From Methanomassiliicoccaceae archaeon (GTDB lineage: Archaea; Thermoplasmatota; Thermoplasmata; Methanomassiliicoccales; Methanomethylophilaceae): 27,617 nt of DNA. Each line of letters opens with the position of its first letter. The first letter of the stretch is position 1. The notes beneath the pieces were generated by a model, which worked only from the letters and a program-made list of their open reading frames with translations, searched no databases and was not told the DNA's origin. Positions 7,611-13,160 of this stretch are shown here, piece after piece. The DNA is taken from NCBI GenBank assembly GCA_009776625.1, contig WRNL01000003.1, positions 1 to 27,617 on the forward strand, read 5' to 3'. The translations under genes were made by a program, and so were the position numbers.

Positions 7611-8822
7611 ATGGAACGCTCAGGGATATCCACTCAGACACAACTTGCGACAGAGCTAGGTATAACCAAGAACCAGCTGTCTGTAATCCTTTCTGAAAAG
7701 TATAGCCCATTCAAATCCAAATACCAGAGTATGTGCGAGCTCTTGAACGTCTCGCCAGAAGAGCTGCTCACTTTCGGAGACACTTTCATAGAAAACAAGC
7801 CCTCCTCTGAATCTGAGGAAGGCGATGTCACGGCAATAGAGCTCTTTGCGGGCGGCGGGGGTCTGGCGCTCGGTTTGGAGAGGGCCAAAGTCAGGACTCT
7901 CGCGCATGTGGAGTTCGACAGATCATGCTGTGAGACCCTGAAGGCCAACAGACCCAAGTGGAACGTCATCTACAGCGATATATCAAAGATAGACTTCACC
8001 CCATACAAGGGCAAGGTAGACATCGTCACAGGCGGGTTCCCATGCCAGGCATTCAGCTATGCTGGCAAGAAGATGGGGCTTGAGGACACAAGGGGGACAC
8101 TGTTCTACGAATTCGCAAGGTGCGTCAAGGAGGTCGAGCCCTGCATATTCATGGCAGAGAACGTCAGGGGGCTGATTTCCCACGACAACGGTCGTACGCT
8201 GTCCCTGATAAAACAGGTCTTAGAGGATATAGGGTACAAGGTCCAATACAGGCTGATCAACGCCGTCGATTACGGCGTTCCACAGAAGAGGGAGAGGGTG
8301 ATTATAATCGGGACTAAAGAGGATGTCACCTTCAGGTTCCCTATGAAACAGAAGAAACAAAGAACGCTCAAAGATGCGCTGGCTAAAGTGCCGCCATCAG
8401 AGGGGCAGTCCTATAGCGAGTCAAAACGGAATGTATTGTCGCTTGTTCCACCTGGTGGTTGTTGGAGGGATCTACCCCCCCACATCCAGAAGGAGTACAT
8501 GGGCAAGAGCTTCTACAGTGGAGGGGGGAGGACAGGTATGGCTAGGAGGATATCTTGGGACGAGCCGTGCCTGACATTGACATGCTCTCCGAGCCAGAAA
8601 CAGACAGAGAGATGCCATCCTGATGAGGTGAGGCCATTCACAGTACGTGAATATGCTAGGATCCAGACGTTCCCAGACGATTGGCAGTTCTGCGGCGGTC
8701 TCGGTGACAGGTACAAGCAGATAGGCAACGCCGTGCCGGTAATGCTGGCGAAACAGCTAGGGGACTCGTTGCGCGATGCAGTCCTCATGCGTGGCGGTGA
8801 TTGTCAGAGTGACGACTCTTGA
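7611..8822 (+). CDS. DNA (cytosine-5) methyltransferase with N-terminal HTH
   Basis: A 403-residue type II modification enzyme that transfers methyl from S-adenosylmethionine to C5 of cytosine. Motif I is AIELFAGGGGLALGLE (75-90). Motif IV is GGFPCQAFS with nucleophile Cys145, motif VI is AENVRG (182-187), motif VIII is QKRERV (225-230) and motif X is YKQIGNAVP near 368-376. Residues 1-55 form a Cro/XRE-like helix-turn-helix (TQLATELGITKNQLSVIL). Such fused HTH domains act as autoregulators in M.SsoII/M.EcoRII-type enzymes, which fits the palindrome upstream. The variable target-recognition region is about 245-340; I cannot read its specificity. In-frame codons just before the ATG also look like HTH helix 1, but no standard start lies there. 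GC is lower than in the neighbouring genes, suggesting horizontal acquisition. The cognate nuclease gene is convergent 28 bases downstream. Confidence 0.93.
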   Translation: MERSGISTQTQLATELGITKNQLSVILSEKYSPFKSKYQSMCELLNVSPEELLTFGDTFIENKPSSESEEGDVTAIELFAGGGGLALGLERAKVRTLAHVEFDRSCCETLKANRPKWNVIYSDISKIDFTPYKGKVDIVTGGFPCQAFSYAGKKMGLEDTRGTLFYEFARCVKEVEPCIFMAENVRGLISHDNGRTLSLIKQVLEDIGYKVQYRLINAVDYGVPQKRERVIIIGTKEDVTFRFPMKQKKQRTLKDALAKVPPSEGQSYSESKRNVLSLVPPGGCWRDLPPHIQKEYMGKSFYSGGGRTGMARRISWDEPCLTLTCSPSQKQTERCHPDEVRPFTVREYARIQTFPDDWQFCGGLGDRYKQIGNAVPVMLAKQLGDSLRDAVLMRGGDCQSDDS

Positions 8823-8851
8823 CAGGGCAACAAATGCTCAGCATGCCCTGT
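8822..8851. terminator. Shared bidirectional terminator between methyltransferase and endonuclease
   Basis: ACAGGGCA (8822-8829) pairs with TGCCCTGT (8844-8851) around a 14-base loop. The stem begins on the methyltransferase stop codon and ends on the endonuclease stop codon, so the single hairpin occupies the entire convergent gap. A T-rich stretch (TTATCGTTTACT) follows on the plus strand. Confidence 0.5.
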
Positions 8852-9615
8852 TATCGTTTACTCAGCTCATAAACAGAGGTCTGTTTAGTGCGGGCGACCC
8901 TATCGGCCCGAGAGTCGGATGCCGATATCTGAGCCGCGACCCTATCAATCGCGGCTCGGATCATGTTCTGCTCGTCAATCTCCATGGCGACCTCGGTGAA
9001 TGCATCAATCAGCTTTGTGTAGAACCCCTCGTCGCCTGTTAGCCTATGCCAGAAGGTCTTGCCACATATGACTGGGAATTCCTCTTTGATTCTAAGGTAG
9101 TTCCCGCTCAGATCCTCAAAATCGCCGTATAGCACGCCCACTACACAGTCTAAGGCAGGGTTTATCTCCCTCTGGTTGTTGGTCCTCGCAAGGTTTTTGA
9201 TACCTCTAAAACGGTTGGTTATTGTTTCTACATCGCCGCTGTTGATGGTTTCCGGCCCAGCCTTAATCTGGCAATACTTCCTTCGCCCGTCAGTTTGGTC
9301 GACGTACTCTATGTCGATGCCATCGATTAACGAAGCATAGCCGCTCAAGACATCGCTGCAGAAGGCTTGGATATGTGACCCGAAGGTGGTGGATATAGAT
9401 GTACCCATGACCCTCGGGTAGATGAGGACCTTTGCCAGGCTCTCTGGGTCGTCGTTGCCGAAGACGAAGAATGAAAGGTATTTCCAAGTGAAAGGATTAA
9501 TGTTGAAAGTGTCCAGCTTAAGCTTTGATACGTTTTTTATGTGGCTGCTCACGACCCTCTCGCGGAAGAAGACCTTAGCCTTATCAAGTATCTCTTCTGG
9601 CGTGCTATCCGACAT
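8851..9615 (-). CDS. Type II restriction endonuclease, PD-(D/E)XK type
   Basis: A 254-residue protein convergent with the cytosine methyltransferase, hence its probable cognate nuclease. The likely active site is DGIDIEYVDQTDGRRKYCQIKAGP (about 98-121, here spanned only by position). Candidate metal ligands are Asp101/Glu103, with Gln116 and Lys118 in CQIKAGP, a D...QxK variant of the PD-(D/E)XK motif. Other conserved-looking segments are LIYPRVMGTSISTTFG (64-79) and KTFWHRLTG (186-194). From memory it resembles the group annotated as PmeII-family type II enzymes, but I cannot confirm this or the recognition site. ATG 9615 is chosen because a TATA-like box lies about 29 bases upstream; the longer open frame to 9837 has no family-like sequence. 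The lower GC matches the methyltransferase gene. Independent promoters may allow delayed nuclease expression. Confidence 0.8.
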   Translation of the reverse strand: MSDSTPEEILDKAKVFFRERVVSSHIKNVSKLKLDTFNINPFTWKYLSFFVFGNDDPESLAKVLIYPRVMGTSISTTFGSHIQAFCSDVLSGYASLIDGIDIEYVDQTDGRRKYCQIKAGPETINSGDVETITNRFRGIKNLARTNNQREINPALDCVVGVLYGDFEDLSGNYLRIKEEFPVICGKTFWHRLTGDEGFYTKLIDAFTEVAMEIDEQNMIRAAIDRVAAQISASDSRADRVARTKQTSVYELSKR

Positions 9616-9637
9616 GGTGGCACGAGTTATGTAGGGG

Positions 9638-9650
9638 GATATATTTATTA
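9638..9650 (-). promoter_or_regulatory. TATA box of the restriction endonuclease gene
   Basis: On the minus strand TAATAAATATATC (complement of 9638-9650) lies about 29 bases before the ATG at 9615, predicting a leaderless mRNA. Confidence 0.5.
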
Positions 9651-9815
9651 TTACGGTGACCCCCCAATTAGGCGGAGAACCCCTGCAAGGCATTAAGAGC
9701 GCCAAGCCGTTTCTGAACACAGACGCCCACGGGCATGCGCCAGACGGCATGGGAGGATAGAATGAACGAGGCTGACATCTGAGCAGTATGCTGACCCGTC
9801 GGCCCTGCTCATAAC

Positions 9816-9828
9816 TCTGAAATATCCT
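9816..9828 (+). promoter_or_regulatory. TATA-like promoter of the endonuclease IV gene
   Basis: TCTGAAATATCCT begins 30 bases before the ATG at 9846. The first ten bases are identical to the box before thiC, at the same distance from its preferred ATG (13008), which supports both as promoters of leaderless mRNAs. Confidence 0.5.
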
Positions 9829-9845
9829 TAAGGCCATAAGGGCGC

Positions 9846-10658
9846 ATGCGTTTCGGCCCAGCAGGCTACCCCAGCGAGGGAAAGACGCCGGAGGGCTCGC
9901 TCCGGTACACGAAGGAGAGGGGGCTGGACGCCCTCGAGGTGGAGTTCGTCAGGGGCGCCAGGATAAGCCCCGAGAGGGCGAGGGAGGTGGGTGCGGCGGC
10001 GAAGGAGCTCGACATAAGGCTCAGCTGCCACGCGCCCTATTTCATAAGCTTCAACTCCGACGATCCGGAGACGAGGGAGAAGAGCGTGGGGTGGGTCATG
10101 GACACCGTGCGTGCGGCGCATGGCCTGGGGGCCTACATAATAGTGATACACGCGGCGTCGTACGGGAAGTCCCCCGGCACGGCCTTGGAGTCGGTCATAT
10201 CCGGGCTGTCCAGATGCAAGGACAAGATGGACGACGAGGGCATCAAGGACGTGACCCTGGGCGTGGAGACTATGGGCAAGAAGGGCCAGTTCGGCACGCT
10301 GGAGGAGATCGCCCGCGTCATGGACGGGGTCGACGGCGTGAGGCCGGTGCTGGACGTGGCGCACGTCCACGCCCGCGGCGTGGGGTGCCTGAGGACGAGG
10401 GAGGACATGGGCAGGCTGGTGGGCGAGTTCTTCCCGCTGTGCGGTGACATAGCGCACTTCCACATCAGCTGCATAAAGTACGGCGACAGGGGGGAGATAT
10501 CCCATCTGCCCCTTAGCTCAAAAGACCCAGACATGCAGATGTTGGCCGACGTGCTCGCCGACTCCGAACAGGACTGCACGTTCATCTGCGAGTCCCCGCT
10601 GATCGCAGAGGACGCGGTCGTGTTCAGGGACATGTTCCCGAGATACAAGATGGATTGA
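9846..10658 (+). CDS. nfo: Endonuclease IV-like AP endonuclease (TIM barrel)
   Basis: A 270-residue apurinic/apyrimidinic endonuclease-like protein of the Nfo family, which cleaves 5' of abasic sites with a three-zinc centre. Candidate ligands follow the Nfo order: His62 (CHAPYF), His102 (VIHAAS), Glu141 (GVETMGK), Asp170 and His173 (LDVAHVHARG), His204 or His206 (AHFHIS), His220 (EISHLPL) and Glu249 (CESP). The Asp that precedes the His231-equivalent in E. coli Nfo is not obvious here. The length is close to the usual 280. The protein lies in ordinary high-GC, AGG-rich DNA just past the restriction-modification module. With the ogg-like gene on the other side, it would complete a lesion-to-nick step in base excision repair. 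The start is set by the TATA spacing. A general xylose-isomerase-like barrel is the less likely alternative. Confidence 0.85.
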   Translation: MRFGPAGYPSEGKTPEGSLRYTKERGLDALEVEFVRGARISPERAREVGAAAKELDIRLSCHAPYFISFNSDDPETREKSVGWVMDTVRAAHGLGAYIIVIHAASYGKSPGTALESVISGLSRCKDKMDDEGIKDVTLGVETMGKKGQFGTLEEIARVMDGVDGVRPVLDVAHVHARGVGCLRTREDMGRLVGEFFPLCGDIAHFHISCIKYGDRGEISHLPLSSKDPDMQMLADVLADSEQDCTFICESPLIAEDAVVFRDMFPRYKMD

Positions 10659-10663
10659 CGTGA

Positions 10664-10702
10664 AAGGCGGCTTCGTCGGCTCTCCCTGTAAGGCGGCTTC
10701 GT
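10664..10702. repeat. 13-bp direct repeat downstream of nfo
   Basis: AAGGCGGCTTCGT occurs at 10664-10676 and 10690-10702. The 251 bases between nfo and the toxin gene hold no convincing gene. They also include a TATA-like CTTATATATG near 10759-10768 with nothing recognisable after it. The repeat could mark a former insertion boundary; this is speculative. Confidence 0.4.
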
Positions 10703-10883
10703 GAATGTGTTAGGGCTGTGTTACCAATCCCAGTCGGCATGTTTAGGGCGGTTTTTACCTTATATATGGTTAGTATAGGTGCAGGCGCAGGTGTTCTATC
10801 AGAGCAGCCCAACACGGGCGACAGAGATGCGGATGTCTGCCGCCTGAACGTGCTACAGCAAAGATTTGGTTTGTGGCGGGGGT

Positions 10884-10898
10884 GCAACAAAGGGTTGC
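10884..10898 (-). terminator. Weak hairpin after the toxin gene
   Basis: GCAAC (10884-10888) and GTTGC (10894-10898) form a short stem 12 bases beyond the toxin stop codon on the minus strand. There is no T-tract, so termination is only a possibility. Confidence 0.2.
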
Positions 10899-10909
10899 GA
10901 CCTTCGCGC

Positions 10910-11203
10910 TCAGGGAAAGAAAAGGACTGGGATTATGCCCTTGTAGTGCGTGCGCATCCTATGTACTTTGACCCTACCTTGGTATCTATCGTCGATGGGC
11001 GGCATCACTTCGTAGACGATGCGGTGTTCTACGCTGATACGCCTTGAGAACAGACCCTTCATATTGCCGCCTAAGCGCTTGTATTTAGGAGGGCTTCTGA
11101 ACGGATCCTCCTCGAGAATAGACAACAACTTCCTTGCCTTACGCCCATATCCGCTCCTTTCGAGCTCTCCTTTTGCTTTAGGGACCAGCACCATCTCATA
11201 CAT
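10910..11203 (-). CDS. YoeB/Txe-type mRNA-cleaving toxin (RelE superfamily)
   Basis: A 97-residue RelE-fold toxin expected to cleave mRNA on the ribosome. Typical features are the N-terminal MYEMVLVPKAKGELE, the proline-bearing EDPFRSPPKYKRLGG loop (about 32-46), the basic SRRISVEHRIVYEV strand (53-66) with the conserved Glu/Arg pair, and RMRTHYK near 82-88, matching the C-terminal His-Tyr of YoeB. Nine further residues (GIIPVLFFP) follow that His-Tyr, where YoeB normally ends. The ATG at 11203 overlaps the antitoxin stop by eight bases, the usual translational coupling. The lower GC than flanking genes suggests a mobile module. A role in plasmid-like maintenance or stress response cannot be told from sequence. 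Confidence 0.85.
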   Translation of the reverse strand: MYEMVLVPKAKGELERSGYGRKARKLLSILEEDPFRSPPKYKRLGGNMKGLFSRRISVEHRIVYEVMPPIDDRYQGRVKVHRMRTHYKGIIPVLFFP

Positions 11204-11438
11204 CGTTGCTGCTCCACCTTGTAAGCTCAGACTCGGGGGTGTTACGCCCCTCCTTTATGTCGTCCTCGAGCCCTGGAACACCCATAAGATATATTGTTTC
11301 CAAGATGTTTTCCCAGTCTTCCTCGGAGATCATGACGATCGTGCCCCTCTCCGAAGTAACGCGGACAGGCTCGTCTAGCGCAATCTCTATCAAACTGTAG
11401 AGATCCGCGCTGGCTTCAGCGGCGTTTACTGTCGTCAT
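11196..11438 (-). CDS. YefM/Phd-type antitoxin
   Basis: An 80-residue antitoxin that should bind and neutralise the YoeB-like toxin and, with it, repress the operon. The N terminus (MTTVNAAEASADLYSLIE) is the dimeric DNA-binding Phd/YefM fold. PVRVTSERGTIVMISEEDW (about 23-41) is the family core, and ETIYLMGVPGLEDDI matches the YefM segment before the toxin-binding tail. ATG 11438 is preferred over longer options because a minus-strand TATA-like TTTTTATAC at about 11460-11468 lies about 26 bases upstream. The gene comes first in the operon, as usual for this family. No clear palindromic operator was found near the promoter. Confidence 0.85.
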   Translation of the reverse strand: MTTVNAAEASADLYSLIEIALDEPVRVTSERGTIVMISEEDWENILETIYLMGVPGLEDDIKEGRNTPESELTRWSSNDV

Positions 11439-11459
11439 AGGTGAATAATGCGAACGTCT

Positions 11460-11468
11460 GTATAAAAA
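11460..11468 (-). promoter_or_regulatory. TATA box of the toxin-antitoxin operon
   Basis: The minus strand reads TTTTTATAC (complement of 11460-11468), about 26 bases before the antitoxin ATG. A leaderless bicistronic mRNA is predicted. Confidence 0.5.
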
Positions 11469-11600
11469 CGTGCGCTTTTCCAATAGTGCTTTTAATCCAT
11501 CATCAATTACATAAAGTGGCTACGCTCTTCGCAAAACATCCCTACGGATGACAGCGGGGCCATCAGTAGAAATCAAGAAATCCAGCCGCGCATGGTAAAA

Positions 11601-11609
11601 CTTTTTATC
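11601..11609 (+). promoter_or_regulatory. TATA box of tRNA-Thr
   Basis: CTTTTTATC at 11601-11609 lies about 30 bases before the mature tRNA 5' end at 11635, so transcription would start within a few bases of it. The preceding 11484-11600 stretch holds no gene I can support. Confidence 0.5.
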
Positions 11610-11634
11610 CTACGTCACAATCCTCGGTTCAGAC

Positions 11635-11709
11635 GCCACTGTGGCTCAGCGGTAGAGCGGCAGTTTCGTAAACTGTAGGCCGGGGGTTCGATCCCCTCCA
11701 GTGGCTCCA
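11635..11709 (+). tRNA. tRNA-Thr (anticodon CGT)
   Basis: The cloverleaf folds completely: acceptor GCCACTG/CAGTGGC, D stem GCTC/GAGC, anticodon stem GCAGT/ACTGT with loop TTCGTAA, T stem GGGGG/CCCTC with loop TTCGATC. Anticodon 11667-11669 is CGT, reading ACG. The discriminator base is T, as expected for archaeal tRNA-Thr, and CCA is encoded at 11707-11709. No intron is present. The tRNA ends six bases before the stop codon of the convergent thiC. Confidence 0.95.
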
Positions 11710-11715
11710 CTTGTC

Positions 11716-13008
11716 TCAACAGTCCTCTTTAGGGCCGTTCCTCACCAGGTACCTGTTCACGATCTTCACAGCGCAGACGTCGCCGCACATGGAGCAGCCG
11801 TCCTCTTCCTTCGTGCACCCCCTCGCCCTGTACCGCCTCGCCTTCTCAGGGTCGATGCACACCTCGAACATCGTGTTCCAGTCGAGGGCCTTCCTCGCCC
11901 TCGCCATCTTTGTGTCCATCTCCCTGCCCCTGCCCCTGCAGAGGTCCCCCACGTGCGCGGCTATCTTGGACGCGATCAGCCCCTCCCTCACGTCGTCCTC
12001 GTCCGGGAGGGATAGGTGCTCCGCAGGGGTGAGGTAGCACAGGAAGTCCGCGCCGCTCTGTGCGGCCACCGCGCCGCCTATCGCCCCGACTATGTGGTCG
12101 TACCCCGGGGCGATGTCCGTGACCAGGGGGCCGAGGACGTAGAACGGGGCGTCGTGGCAGAGCCTCTTCTCCAGCATCATGTTCGCCGGCACCTGGTCCA
12201 GCGGGACGTGCCCCGGCCCCTCCACCATGCACTGGACCCCCGCCTCCCTGCATCTGACAACGAGATGCCCGAGGGTCATCAGCTCGGACAGCTGCGCCTG
12301 GTCCGTCGCGTCGTCGATGCACCCTGGCCTGAACCCGTCCCCGAGGGAGAGGGCGAACTCGTATTTGCGGGCGAGCTCGAGGAGGTAGTCGAAGTTCCTG
12401 TAGAGGGGGTTCTCCTCCTCGTTGTGGAGTATCCATGCGGTCAGGAAGGACCCTCCCCGGGACACGACGTCCGTCACCCTCTCGCACTTCTTGAGCCAGG
12501 CGACGCTCTCCCTCGTTATGCCGCAATGGACGGTCATGAAGTCCATCCCGTCCTTGGCATGCTTCTCGATGCCGCCGAATATGTCGTCCTCGGTCATGTC
12601 CACGACCGCGTCCTGCCTTGCGGCGGTCAGCCCCGTCTGGTATATCGGGACCGAGCCTATCATCATGGGGGCCCTGCCGATCAGCGTCCTCCGGATGTGG
12701 TCGATGTCCCCCCCTGTGCTGAGGTCCATCACCGCGTCGGCTCCGTACTTGACCGCGATGTCCAGCTTCCTGAGCTCGCAGTCCAGGTCGGCCATGTCCC
12801 TGGAGGTCCCAAGGTTCACGTTAACCTTAACGCCCATCCCCTCCCCGATAGCGGCCGGCTCCGGGCCGTGCACGGGGTTGCAGGGGGCCACTATCCTCCC
12901 TGACGCTATCCCGTTCCTCACGAACTCCTCGCTCACCCCTTCCTTCTCGGCGATCCGCCTGATCATTGGGCTGACGCCCCGGCGAGCCTCTTCCATGATG
13001 GTGCTCAT
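11716..13008 (-). CDS. thiC: Phosphomethylpyrimidine synthase ThiC
   Basis: Radical-SAM enzyme that rearranges aminoimidazole ribotide to hydroxymethylpyrimidine phosphate for thiamine synthesis. Characteristic segments include NPVHGPEPAAIG, KVNVNLGTS, DAVMDLSTGGDI, VPIYQT, MTVHCGITRE, SLGDGFRPGC, MVEGPGHVP and GPLVTDIAPGYDHI. The C-terminal CSMCGDVC supplies the CX2CX4C cysteines for the 4Fe-4S cluster. ATG 13008 (430 residues) is chosen because the TCTGAAATAT box lies 31 bases upstream, the same spacing as at nfo; ATGs at 13020 and 13014 are alternatives. Bacterial ThiC often has a longer N terminus, and this compact form is typical of archaea. It is divergent from gyrB and convergent with tRNA-Thr. 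No TPP riboswitch fits in its very short leader. Its substrate comes from the purine pathway, which includes purM further on. Confidence 0.96.
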   Translation of the reverse strand: MSTIMEEARRGVSPMIRRIAEKEGVSEEFVRNGIASGRIVAPCNPVHGPEPAAIGEGMGVKVNVNLGTSRDMADLDCELRKLDIAVKYGADAVMDLSTGGDIDHIRRTLIGRAPMMIGSVPIYQTGLTAARQDAVVDMTEDDIFGGIEKHAKDGMDFMTVHCGITRESVAWLKKCERVTDVVSRGGSFLTAWILHNEEENPLYRNFDYLLELARKYEFALSLGDGFRPGCIDDATDQAQLSELMTLGHLVVRCREAGVQCMVEGPGHVPLDQVPANMMLEKRLCHDAPFYVLGPLVTDIAPGYDHIVGAIGGAVAAQSGADFLCYLTPAEHLSLPDEDDVREGLIASKIAAHVGDLCRGRGREMDTKMARARKALDWNTMFEVCIDPEKARRYRARGCTKEEDGCSMCGDVCAVKIVNRYLVRNGPKEDC

Positions 13009-13029
13009 GCGCATAGTCATCTGTTGTCA

Positions 13030-13039
13030 ATATTTCAGA
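13030..13039 (-). promoter_or_regulatory. TATA-like promoter of thiC
   Basis: The minus strand reads TCTGAAATAT (complement of 13030-13039), the same ten bases as before nfo. It stands 31 bases from the ATG at 13008. Confidence 0.5.
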
Positions 13040-13083
13040 TTTGCCCACCCCTTCCCCCCCGACGGGCGACGCTCTTGCGCCCT

Positions 13084-13115
13084 CGCGTGCGTGCGCGTGC
13101 GCACGTATATATACG
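13084..13115. promoter_or_regulatory. Alternating pyrimidine-purine (Z-DNA-prone) tract with the gyrB TATA box
   Basis: All 32 bases from 13084 to 13115 alternate pyrimidine and purine without a break: a CG/TG/CA-rich part (13084-13105) runs into TATATATAC (13106-13114). The TATATATA is the best box A for gyrB. It predicts initiation near 13134 and a leader of about 27 bases, with GGAG at 13148-13151 before the ATG at 13161. Such tracts adopt left-handed Z-DNA under negative supercoiling. The tract is seen directly; the regulatory role is inferred. Confidence 0.6.
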
Positions 13116-13160
13116 GGTCAGGCATACCCTCATCACGGTATTTATCAGGAGTCACAGGAA

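Noticed and set aside
10718..11047. 109-residue plus-strand frame after nfo
   Set aside because: It lies partly antisense to the toxin gene and has no recognisable fold, despite a TATA-like sequence inside it.
11635..11709. tRNA-Thr as an integration site for the toxin-antitoxin module
   Set aside because: No duplicated tRNA 3' end or integrase was found, and thiC follows directly.
13041..13160. Extension of gyrB upstream to 13041
   Set aside because: It would translate the promoter and Z-DNA tract. The residues are not GyrB-like, and a ribosome site sits before ATG 13161.
13009..13160. TPP riboswitch before thiC
   Set aside because: The predicted transcript starts at or next to the ATG, and no THI-box-like conserved sequence was seen.
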